A stretch of 7,415 nucleotides of DNA from Pseudomonadota bacterium (GTDB lineage: Bacteria; Pseudomonadota; Alphaproteobacteria; Rickettsiales; SXRF01): positions 1-7,415 of the forward strand of contig JAGWLJ010000063.1 in assembly GCA_028873275.1 (NCBI GenBank). Direction: 5' to 3'. The notes under the pieces were generated by a model, which was not told where the DNA came from, ran no database searches, and saw nothing but the letters and a program-made list of their open reading frames with translations. This document shows positions 1 through 4,514 of the stretch, in pieces. Numbering within the stretch: the first letter of the stretch is position 1; every line of letters begins with the position of its first letter. The translations under genes and the position numbers were made by a program.

Positions 1-185
1 AGCACCAGCAGCATGGCCAGCACCTTGGGAACAAAAGTCAAGGTTGCTTCCTGCACCTGCGTCAGCGCCTGCAACAGCGCGATGGCGATGCCCACCACCA
101 GTGCCACGATCATCAGCGGCGCCGATATGAGGATCAGCACATAGATGGCCTGGCGGCAGATTTCGATGACTTCAGGGGCTTCCAT
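1..185 (-). CDS. fliQ: FliQ, flagellar export-gate membrane subunit (5' part; runs off the left edge)
   Basis: FliQ is a small two-helix inner-membrane protein that joins FliP and FliR in the export gate of the flagellar type III secretion apparatus. About 61 N-terminal codons are visible of a family usually near 88-90 residues. The start MEAPEVIEICRQ leads into a first membrane segment around residues 14-40. It is followed by ALTQVQEATLTFVPKVLA, the highly conserved FliQ signature, which begins the second helix. The ATG lies at 183-185. No strong Shine-Dalgarno is seen, because the bases just upstream are the arm of an inverted repeat. The gene follows fliE on the same strand after a 66-bp gap, so it is probably in the flgBC-fliE operon. 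The family is certain. Only the C-terminal end is missing. Confidence 0.95.
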   Translation of the reverse strand, partial: MEAPEVIEICRQAIYVLILISAPLMIVALVVGIAIALLQALTQVQEATLTFVPKVLAMLLV

Positions 186-188
186 GGA

Positions 189-248
189 AGGTGTCAGGTG
201 ACGGATTGCAGAATTACTTTACTCTGACACCTGACACCTGTCACCTGG
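189..248. repeat. Intergenic inverted repeat built from 7-bp units (CTGACAC type)
   Basis: Between fliE and fliQ, bases 189-200 (AGGTGTCAGGTG) pair perfectly with 228-239 (CACCTGACACCT). This makes a 12-bp stem with a 27-base AT-richer loop. The right arm continues as a tandem run in 7-bp register: CTGACAC at 224-230, CTGACAC at 231-237 and CTGTCAC at 238-244, then a degenerate CTGGAAC. The left arm contains GTGTCAG, the reverse complement of the unit. There is no following T-run, so a simple intrinsic terminator is unlikely. In RNA the hairpin would sit directly upstream of the fliQ start codon and could affect its translation or stabilise the upstream mRNA end. An interspersed repeat family is an equally good explanation. 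Confidence 0.7.
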
Positions 249-251
249 AAC

Positions 252-572
252 CTAAATCGCCATCTTGATGATGTCGTTATAGGCGTTGATGACGCGGTCG
301 CGGATGGCGACGACGGTGTTCAGCGACAGCTCGGCGTCGGAAACGGCGGTGACGAGGCTGGTCAGATCGGCCTTGCCGCCGGTCAGCGCGCTCATCTGCG
401 CGGTCTCCGCCTTATACTGGCTGCCCATGGCGTCTTTGGCGGCGGTTTCCACCAGCTGCGCGAAGGCGGATTTTGAGGGTTCCTCCTGCGCGGGCGCGGC
501 GTCGCCGGCGTTCTGCATCAGCCTCAGCTGATTGCGGTAGGCATTAGCGGCATTCAGGGCATCGACGGTCAT
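252..572 (-). CDS. fliE: FliE, flagellar hook-basal body adaptor
   Basis: FliE is a small export substrate that connects the MS-ring to the proximal rod and is needed for early rod export. The 106-residue product has the usual family length. Its N-terminal half is variable. The C-terminal third, from about residue 77, carries the family signature: VSDAELSLNTVVAIRDRVI followed by NAYNDIIKMAI. The start ATG (570-572) is one base from the flgC stop codon (TGATATG on the coding strand). No good ribosome-binding site is visible, so translation is probably coupled to flgC. It sits in the classic alphaproteobacterial order flgB-flgC-fliE-fliQ. Confidence 0.96.
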   Translation of the reverse strand: MTVDALNAANAYRNQLRLMQNAGDAAPAQEEPSKSAFAQLVETAAKDAMGSQYKAETAQMSALTGGKADLTSLVTAVSDAELSLNTVVAIRDRVINAYNDIIKMAI

Positions 573-573
573 A

Positions 574-987
574 TCACTGCTTCAATAGGTTAATCGTTTG
601 CGATAGCATGGCTTTGGAAACCTGCACCACGTCGAGATTGGCCTCGTAGCCGCGGCGGGCTTCGCGCATGTCCATCATCTCGACGATGGAATTGACGTTG
701 GGATACAGCACGTAGCCCTGTGCGTCGGCGGCGGGGTGCGTGGGGTCGTATTTCTTGTTGAATTCCGACATGTCGTAGCCGCGCTTGGCGACCTTGACCG
801 TCTGTATGCCCAGCTCCTTGTCCAGCATGTTCTGAAACACCACCACCTTGCGGCGGTAGGGCGTGCCGCCGGGTGTGGAAGCGGTGGAATCGGCGTTGGC
901 GATATTCTCGGCAACGACGCGAAGCCGGTCGCCCTGCGCATGCATGCCCGCCGCCGCAATCTGCAAACTATCCGCAAGCCCCGCCAT
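574..987 (-). CDS. flgC: FlgC, flagellar proximal rod protein
   Basis: FlgC is exported through the flagellar apparatus and forms part of the proximal rod in the periplasm. The 137-residue protein has the family length. Its N-terminal helix, residues 1-33, ends in the rod/hook signature VVAENIANAD. The C-terminal part has YDPTHPAADAQGYVLYPNVN at about 80-99 and then MDMREARRGYEANL at about 106-119, both typical of FlgC. The start ATG is supported by a GGAGG ribosome-binding site nine bases upstream, formed by the last codons of flgB. The flgB stop lies 5 bp before the start, so the genes are co-transcribed. Confidence 0.97.
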   Translation of the reverse strand: MAGLADSLQIAAAGMHAQGDRLRVVAENIANADSTASTPGGTPYRRKVVVFQNMLDKELGIQTVKVAKRGYDMSEFNKKYDPTHPAADAQGYVLYPNVNSIVEMMDMREARRGYEANLDVVQVSKAMLSQTINLLKQ

Positions 988-992
988 CTAGC

Positions 993-1403
993 TCATCCTC
1001 CGCTGGTGTTGCCGATCGCCGTCTTAAACAGCGTGATCATCTTGCCGTACATGCCGAGCACTTTCTGATATTCCATCTGGTTCTGGCCGATCTTGGCCAT
1101 TTCTTCCTCTACGGAGACGTTGTTGCCGTCGGGATTCAGCTCATAGGTGCTCTTGCGCTTCTCCACCTGGACATTGATAGCTGAAGCGCTGGTACTGATA
1201 TGGCCGGGACTGGTGACGGCCATCGGCAATCCCTGACCGGCGGCGGACACCATTTTGCCGAAATCCGGCTCGGGAATATCCACCGCCTTGTAGCCTGGCG
1301 TATCGGCATTGGCGACGTTCTGCGCCAGCACGCTCTGCCGCTCGGACATGTATTCGAGCTTGGCTTTCATGATGCTGAACAGCGGGATACCGGAATAGTC
1401 CAT
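993..1403 (-). CDS. flgB: FlgB, flagellar proximal rod protein
   Basis: FlgB is the proximal rod protein assembled next to FliE and FlgC. The 136-residue product matches the family length. Residues 1-21 (MDYSGIPLFSIMKAKLEYMS) fit the usual FlgB start. Residues 27-38 (AQNVANADTPGY) are the rod/hook family signature. The region around 88-113, with LNPDGNNVSVEEEM, is the conserved C-terminal FlgB block. The first ATG is preferred over the internal Met at residue 12 because the N-terminal helix is conserved in the family. The ribosome-binding site is weak. The gene heads the minus-strand operon and is divergent from csrA across 158 bp. Confidence 0.97.
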   Translation of the reverse strand: MDYSGIPLFSIMKAKLEYMSERQSVLAQNVANADTPGYKAVDIPEPDFGKMVSAAGQGLPMAVTSPGHISTSASAINVQVEKRKSTYELNPDGNNVSVEEEMAKIGQNQMEYQKVLGMYGKMITLFKTAIGNTSGG

Positions 1404-1435
1404 AACTCGGCAATAATTTCCTAGTTTACTGTGCT

Positions 1436-1464
1436 ATCATATCTTATTTTAGAAGGCGTGGCCA
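1436..1464 (-). promoter_or_regulatory. Candidate sigma70-type promoter for flgB-flgC-fliE-fliQ
   Basis: On the minus strand, TGGCCA (revcomp of 1459-1464, four of six matches to TTGACA) stands 17 bp from TATGAT (revcomp of 1436-1441, five of six matches to TATAAT). Transcription would start near 1429, giving a leader of about 26 nt before flgB. The -35 region overlaps an 8-bp palindrome (1458-1465), a possible repressor or activator site. This rests on hexamer matching only. Flagellar genes may instead use an alternative sigma factor, and I saw no clear consensus for one. Confidence 0.35.
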
Positions 1465-1484
1465 CATAAATCTGGCGATAGCCA
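1458..1484. promoter_or_regulatory. Two adjacent small palindromes in the divergent promoter region (possible operator)
   Basis: GTGGCCAC (1458-1465) is a perfect 8-bp palindrome. TGGCGATAGCCA (1473-1484) has 4-bp arms around a GATA core. Their centres are 17 bp apart, and the first overlaps the proposed -35 box of flgB. This could be a binding site controlling both divergent operons. Short palindromes arise by chance, so support is weak. Confidence 0.2.
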
Positions 1485-1500
1485 TTGCAATTCGTCATGA

Positions 1501-1528
1501 TTTACGCCACTAGTATCCCTCATATAGC
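1501..1528 (+). promoter_or_regulatory. Candidate promoter for the csrA-flhX-fliO-fliP run
   Basis: TTTACG (1501-1506) and TATAGC (1523-1528) are separated by 16 bp, each with four of six matches to sigma70 consensus. Transcription would start near 1535, leaving a leader of roughly 27 nt before csrA. The AT-rich stretch upstream fits a promoter region, but the assignment is tentative. Confidence 0.25.
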
Positions 1529-1561
1529 AAATACTGCGCCGCGAAAGGGCATTTCATTTAA

Positions 1562-1816
1562 ATGCTTTATTTAACAAGAAAAATCGGCGAATCGATCATC
1601 ATTAACAACAATATCGAGATGACGGTGGTCGACGTGCGTGGCAAGAGCGTCAAGATCGGCTTCACCTTCCCCAAGGAGGCGACCATCCTGCGCAAGGAGC
1701 TGCACCAGAGGGTGACCGAGCAGAATATCGCGGCGGCGGCCGGCGAGCCGGATTTGCTGGATTTCGATTTTACCGTCGATTTCGACGCCAAGGACGACAA
1801 CCGTGGCAACCGGTGA
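1562..1816 (+). CDS. csrA: CsrA-family RNA-binding translational regulator with an acidic C-terminal tail
   Basis: CsrA dimers bind GGA motifs in mRNA leaders and control translation and mRNA stability, often of flagellar genes. Residues 1-51 align along the whole CsrA fold: MLYLTRKIGESIIINNN, then VRGKSVKIGF, then PKEATILRKELHQRV. The known RNA-contact positions Leu4, Arg6 and Arg44 are all present. Typical CsrA is about 60-65 residues; this one has 84. The extra tail (about 58-84) is rich in Asp and Phe (LLDFDFTVDFDAKDD), unlike the usual short ends. A weak ribosome-binding sequence, AAAGGG, lies 12 nt before the ATG. The last 14 bp overlap the start of flhX, so the two are co-translated. 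I see no fliW antagonist gene in the window. The family is clear. The targets are not shown. Confidence 0.9.
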   Translation: MLYLTRKIGESIIINNNIEMTVVDVRGKSVKIGFTFPKEATILRKELHQRVTEQNIAAAAGEPDLLDFDFTVDFDAKDDNRGNR

Positions 1817-2102
1817 CGAGCCCGCGGACAAGGACCGGCTGGCCGTTGCACTGGCCTACGACCCGCAGAAGGAAAAGGCGCCGCACGTGGCCGCCAAGGG
1901 TAGGGGCTATGTCGCCGAGGCGATCATCGAGCTGGCCCGCCGCCACGGCATAGAAATCCGCGAGGATCGCGACCTGGCGGGGCTGCTTGCCAAGCTGGAC
2001 ATCGACACGCCGATCCCCATCGAAGCCTATACGGCGGTGGCGGAAATCCTTTCCTACGTGTACCGTGCCAACGAGAAGGCGAGGAGGAAGCATGAAGGCT
2101 GA
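1803..2102 (+). CDS. FlhX/FlhB-like protein: free-standing FlhB C-terminal (cytoplasmic switch) domain
   Basis: The 99-residue protein resembles only the cytoplasmic C-terminal domain of FlhB/YscU, the substrate-specificity switch of the export apparatus. There are no membrane helices. Residues 13-30 (LAVALAYDPQKEKAPHVA), AKGRGYVAEAIIELARRHGI at 31-50 and the PIEAYTAVAEILSYVYRA block at 72-89 follow FlhB closely. The NPTH autocleavage loop, which in FlhB lies just before the VALKY-like strand, is absent. The short charged lead DEPADKDR stands in its place. Such stand-alone paralogues (COG2257) are known and can partly substitute for the cleaved FlhB domain in some bacteria. The start is GTG at 1803, with AAGGA eight bases upstream, and overlaps csrA by 14 bp. 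A full-length flhB is expected elsewhere. Confidence 0.85.
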   Translation: MATGDEPADKDRLAVALAYDPQKEKAPHVAAKGRGYVAEAIIELARRHGIEIREDRDLAGLLAKLDIDTPIPIEAYTAVAEILSYVYRANEKARRKHEG

Positions 2103-2418
2103 AGCGCTTCTGGAGGATATAGAGCAGTTTATCGGCGAGAGCCGCGCCCTTTTGCAGCAGGGCGCCATGATGGAGCTGGCCGGGCTCGACGTTCAGGTCG
2201 AGTCGTTGTGTGAGGCGGCGCTGAGGCTCTCGGGAGAAGACCGGAAACGCTATGCCGACCGGCTGCAGTCGCTGCTCGAGGAGCTGACGAAGCTCGGCGA
2301 GGAGATGGCGGCCAGCCGCGACGCCGTCAGCGCCGAGCTGCGCGATATCAACCGGCACAGGAAAGCCCATACGGCCTACCGCATGGCCGACGCCAAGGGG
2401 AAAAAGGACAGCGAATAA
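2092..2418 (+). CDS. Small helical protein, possibly a FlgN-like flagellar export chaperone
   Basis: The 108-residue product is highly charged and predicted almost entirely alpha-helical, with no membrane segment. Helix-forming stretches at about 2-44 (including LAGLDVQVESLCEAALRL) and 50-85 (DRKRYADRLQSLLEELTKLG) have coiled-coil spacing. The end (RHRKAHTAYRMADAKGKK) is basic. Size, helical layout and position between flhX and fliO are consistent with FlgN-type chaperones for the hook-filament junction proteins, but similarity is too weak by eye to name it. The ATG at 2092 is chosen because it has a strong AGGAGG ribosome-binding site. An in-frame start at 1987 would lie deep inside flhX. 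It overlaps the flhX stop by 11 bp, so translational coupling is likely. Confidence 0.8.
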   Translation: MKAEALLEDIEQFIGESRALLQQGAMMELAGLDVQVESLCEAALRLSGEDRKRYADRLQSLLEELTKLGEEMAASRDAVSAELRDINRHRKAHTAYRMADAKGKKDSE

Positions 2419-2420
2419 TC

Positions 2421-2699
2421 ATGGATGCCATTGATCCCGTGCGCTTCATTCTCGCCTTCCTGTTCGTCGTCGGGCTGATCGGGCTGCTGGGGTTCGGCCT
2501 GAAGCGTTATGGCCGGATGCAAAAATTCCTGGGCGCCGGCGACGAGGGCGGGCGAATCGCCATCATTGAAACGCGGTATCTCGATCCCCGCCGGCGGCTG
2601 GTGCTGGTGCGCCGCGACGATGCCGAGCATTTGCTGCTGCTGGCCGACGGGCGGGAGATGGTGATTGAGACCTGTCAGAAAGGGAAAGCTGGTGCGTAA
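2421..2699 (+). CDS. fliO: FliO, flagellar biosynthesis membrane protein
   Basis: FliO assists assembly of the FliP ring in the inner membrane. The 92-residue product has one membrane helix at about 8-27 (FILAFLFVVGLIGLLGFGLK). A small cytoplasmic domain follows with the typical FliO core IAIIETRYLDPRRRLVLVRR at 46-65 and a strand LLLLADG near 71-77. The length is short, as usual for alphaproteobacterial FliO. It begins two bases after the preceding stop codon and overlaps the chosen fliP start by 8 bp. Immediate linkage to fliP supports the name. Confidence 0.92.
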   Translation: MDAIDPVRFILAFLFVVGLIGLLGFGLKRYGRMQKFLGAGDEGGRIAIIETRYLDPRRRLVLVRRDDAEHLLLLADGREMVIETCQKGKAGA

Positions 2700-3453
2700 C
2701 TTGAGGGTTTACGGAATATGGATTCCGGCTTTTGCCGCCATGACATTGTTTTTGCTGTGGACGCATTCCGCTTTCGCCCAGACCATGACCTTCGATCTCG
2801 GCGATACGCATGGCGGCACGGCGGCGGCGCGGCTGATCGAGCTGGTGGTGGTGATGACGGTGATCACGCTGGCGCCGTCCATCCTGGTGATGACGACCTC
2901 GTTTATGCGCATCGTCATCGTGCTTTCTTTCCTGCGCAGCGCGCTCGGCCTGCAGCAGACGCCGCCCAACCAGGTGCTGGTCTCGCTGGCGCTGTTCCTG
3001 ACCGCCTTCATCATGGCGCCCACCTTCGAGCAGGCCTATAACGACGGGGTGAAGCCGCTGCTGGCCGAGGAAATCACCGAGCAGCAGGCCTTCGAGAAGA
3101 TCGGCGCGCCGTTTCATGATTTCATGATCAGGCATGTGCGCGATAAGGACCTGCAGCTGTTCGTCGGCATGTCGCCGGGGCTGACCATCGACAAGCCGGA
3201 GGACACGCCCTACCGCGTGCTGGTGCCGGCCTTCATGATCAGCGAGCTCAAGCGCGCCTTCGAGATCGGCTTCCTTATTTTTATCCCCTTTGTTATCATC
3301 GACATGCTGGTGGCCTCGATCCTGATGGCCATGGGCATGATGATGCTGCCGCCGGTGATGATCTCGTTGCCGTTCAAGCTGATTTTCTTCGTACTGGTCG
3401 ACGGCTGGTATATGGTGTGCGGCAGCCTGATCAAGAGTTTTGGAACCGTCTGA
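2692..3453 (+). CDS. fliP: FliP, flagellar export-gate subunit with a cleavable signal peptide
   Basis: FliP forms the pentameric core of the flagellar protein export channel. From the GTG at 2692 the protein is 253 residues, close to the family norm. Residues 1-29 form a signal peptide: basic start VRNLRVYG, a hydrophobic stretch through MTLFLLW, and probable cleavage after AFA at 27-29. Membrane helices follow at about 48-70 and 80-110, with the signature TSFMRIVIVLSFLRSALGLQ (69-88) and TPPNQVLVSL. The C-terminal pair covers about 187-240 and includes ELKRAFEIGFLIFIPFVIID and LPPVMISLPFKLIFFVLVDG. The GTG start is preferred to the TTG at 2665, because AAAGGG lies seven bases upstream and the shorter n-region makes a better signal peptide. 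Residues 8-18 (GIWIPAFAAMT) come from a palindromic repeat. Confidence 0.93.
   Translation: MRNLRVYGIWIPAFAAMTLFLLWTHSAFAQTMTFDLGDTHGGTAAARLIELVVVMTVITLAPSILVMTTSFMRIVIVLSFLRSALGLQQTPPNQVLVSLALFLTAFIMAPTFEQAYNDGVKPLLAEEITEQQAFEKIGAPFHDFMIRHVRDKDLQLFVGMSPGLTIDKPEDTPYRVLVPAFMISELKRAFEIGFLIFIPFVIIDMLVASILMAMGMMMLPPVMISLPFKLIFFVLVDGWYMVCGSLIKSFGTV
2717..2745 (+). repeat. Palindromic element (copy A) inside the FliP signal-peptide coding sequence
   Basis: TATGGATTCCGGCTTTTGCC continuing to GCCATGACA has a CGGC-TTTT-GCCG hairpin at 2726-2737. A near-palindromic outer pair, ATTCC/GCCAT, has decayed at two positions. Its first 12 bases (TATGGATTCCGG) are identical to the minus strand of a second copy at 4501-4512. 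In one frame such elements commonly read WIPAFAGMT; here the frame reads IWIPAFAAMT. It appears to be a decayed member of an interspersed palindrome family fixed in a coding region. Confidence 0.55.
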
Positions 3454-3455
3454 GC

Positions 3456-3686
3456 ATGGAAGCCCTGGGAACTTTTCTCATTGCCATATTTATCGCGCTG
3501 ATCCTGGGAACGGCGCTGGCCTTCGGCTTCGCGCTGATCGTGTGGTTCATGGCGGTGGCGCTGCTGGTGGCCGCCTTGGTGCTGATCCGGGAATGGTGGC
3601 GGCGCTGGATGTTTGTGCGCTCCGCCCGGCCGCCCGCACCGCACGTGACCGACGCGGAATATGAGGATATTGAGGACGAGCGGTAG
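3456..3686 (+). CDS. Unrecognised small two-helix membrane protein downstream of fliP
   Basis: The 76-residue product has a long hydrophobic region at about 4-45 that would make two closely spaced membrane helices (LGTFLIAIFIALILGTALAF and ALIVWFMAVALLVAALVLI). A strongly basic stretch, REWWRRWMFVRSAR, follows at about 45-58, then a short acidic tail VTDAEYEDIEDER. By the positive-inside rule both ends would be cytoplasmic. The ATG at 3456 lies two bases after the fliP stop, so translation is probably coupled. An in-frame GTG at 3417 would lie inside fliP and is not favoured. I do not recognise the family. Position suggests a role connected with the export gate or membrane assembly, but this is only inference. 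Confidence 0.7.
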   Translation: MEALGTFLIAIFIALILGTALAFGFALIVWFMAVALLVAALVLIREWWRRWMFVRSARPPAPHVTDAEYEDIEDER

Positions 3687-3688
3687 GT

Positions 3689-4375
3689 ATGCGCCGCTTT
3701 CAACCGGCTCCTGGCTTCTCCCTTTTCCATGTGGTAGCGGATGCCACCCGGCGCATGCAGCCGCTCAGCCAGTTTCCGGGCGTGAGCAGGTTCATGAAAG
3801 AGCTGCAATTTCCTATCGCTACGGAGCATGCGTTCTGCAGCATGATCGATACCCGGATATCGAACGTTGGCGATAAGGAAGATGTACGCCCCTTCCTCGA
3901 GGGAATCAGGGAAATTATGACCGTGGCGAAAGAAGATACGCAGCAGTCGGCGCTTAACCTGGGCGCGGTCGTAATGGAGGAGGCGGACACCTACAAGATC
4001 GCGCTGATTATCGATCCCAGCAGCATGCCGGCACGGACGTATTTAAAGCAGACGCTGGCGGCGGCGGCGGAGAAGTTGAGCGAAGAGGTGCTTGGCGAGA
4101 ATAAAAACGACTGGCGCGTTATTTCCGCCCGAATGGCGAATCCGGAAGGAAGGTTTACCCCCAAAATGGAATGTTATGCCCGCGCTTATCCGTCATCACT
4201 TCGGGGGCGGCTGCTCGCTTCGATCGCCCGCCATATAGCCAACCTGCATGGCTGTAAAAATCATTTCGCGCCTGAGGGCATTAAAGGGGAAACGAAAAAT
4301 CCGGCGGTCGTTATAGAAAAAGCGCCGTTCGACGAGGTGCTGGATAATATCCGCAGCGTTCCTGGCAGAGGATAA
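3689..4375 (+). CDS. Unrecognised 228-residue protein at the end of the fliP run
   Basis: This open frame starts with an ATG two bases after the preceding stop codon and ends at TAA just before a hairpin. The product appears soluble, with no membrane helix or signal peptide. The middle (about 70-135) looks alpha-helical, with a possible beta strand TYKIALIIDP. The end contains EKAPFDEVLDNIRSVPGRG. Two cysteines occur near residues 50 and 162. A second plausible start is the ATG at 3794 (Met36, MKELQFP), because the first 35 residues look less conserved in style. From about 3790 the sequence is visibly less GC-rich than the flagellar genes, with more A and T at third positions. This may point to later acquisition or weak constraint. 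I recognise no domain. It is probably co-transcribed with fliP. Confidence 0.65.
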   Translation: MRRFQPAPGFSLFHVVADATRRMQPLSQFPGVSRFMKELQFPIATEHAFCSMIDTRISNVGDKEDVRPFLEGIREIMTVAKEDTQQSALNLGAVVMEEADTYKIALIIDPSSMPARTYLKQTLAAAAEKLSEEVLGENKNDWRVISARMANPEGRFTPKMECYARAYPSSLRGRLLASIARHIANLHGCKNHFAPEGIKGETKNPAVVIEKAPFDEVLDNIRSVPGRG

Positions 4376-4380
4376 TAATG

Positions 4381-4397
4381 CTTCGCCATAAGCGAAG
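4381..4397. terminator. Hairpin between converging transcripts, possible bidirectional terminator
   Basis: CTTCGC (4381-4386) and GCGAAG (4392-4397) form a perfect 6-bp stem with a 5-base loop. It lies 5 bp after the stop of the plus-strand run and 2 bp after the 3' end of the minus-strand tRNA. On the minus strand it is followed by CATTATTATC, a weak T-rich tail; on the plus strand there is no T-run. It could end the tRNA transcript and protect the end of the plus-strand mRNA. Confidence 0.45.
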
Positions 4398-4399
4398 GC

Positions 4400-4476
4400 T
4401 GGTCGGAGTGATAGGATTTGAACCTACGACCCCTTGCACCCCATGCAAGTGCGCTACCAGGCTGCGCCACACTCCG
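4400..4476 (-). tRNA. tRNA-Pro, anticodon GGG
   Basis: The minus strand folds into a complete 77-nt cloverleaf with an encoded CCA end. The acceptor stem is CGGAGTG/CACTCCG. The D arm is GCGC-AGCCTGGTA-GCGC. The anticodon stem is CTTGC/GCAAG, with loop ATGGGGT giving anticodon GGG (bases 4440-4442 on the plus strand). The T arm contains GGTTCAAAT closed by GTAGG/CCTAT with a G-T pair. It reads CCC and CCU proline codons. It begins only 38 bp after the mutase stop codon on the same strand. A weak promoter-like pair inside the mutase 3' end (TTGCGT and TAATGT, 17 bp apart on the minus strand) is possible, but read-through from the upstream operon is equally likely. Confidence 0.97.
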
Positions 4477-4482
4477 ACACTC

Positions 4483-4512
4483 ATGGCATCCGGCTTAAAA
4501 CCGGAATCCATA
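4483..4512 (-). repeat. Palindromic element (copy B) between the mutase gene and tRNA-Pro
   Basis: Bases 4483-4493 (ATGGCATCCGG) pair with 4501-4511 (CCGGAATCCAT), with two internal mismatches around a 7-base loop CTTAAAA. On the minus strand it begins TATGGATTCCGG, identical over 12 bases to the element in the fliP signal-peptide region. It fills most of the 38-bp gap between the mutase stop and the tRNA. It lacks a T-run, so it is not a clear terminator, though it could protect an mRNA 3' end. Confidence 0.55.
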
Positions 4513-4514
4513 TC

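Noticed and set aside
1473..1489. Possible sigma54 promoter TGGC...TTGCA upstream of csrA
   Set aside because: The GG and GC elements are 11 bp apart instead of the required 10, and the -24 box lacks the usual CAC continuation.
2665..2691. TTG start for fliP nine codons upstream
   Set aside because: It overlaps fliO by 35 bp and lacks a well-placed ribosome-binding site. The GTG at 2692 has AAAGGG at good spacing and gives a compact signal peptide.
4261..4511. Short minus-strand frames reading AQPGSALAWGARGRRFKS or similar
   Set aside because: This is the well-known spurious translation of a tRNA gene; the region is tRNA-Pro(GGG).
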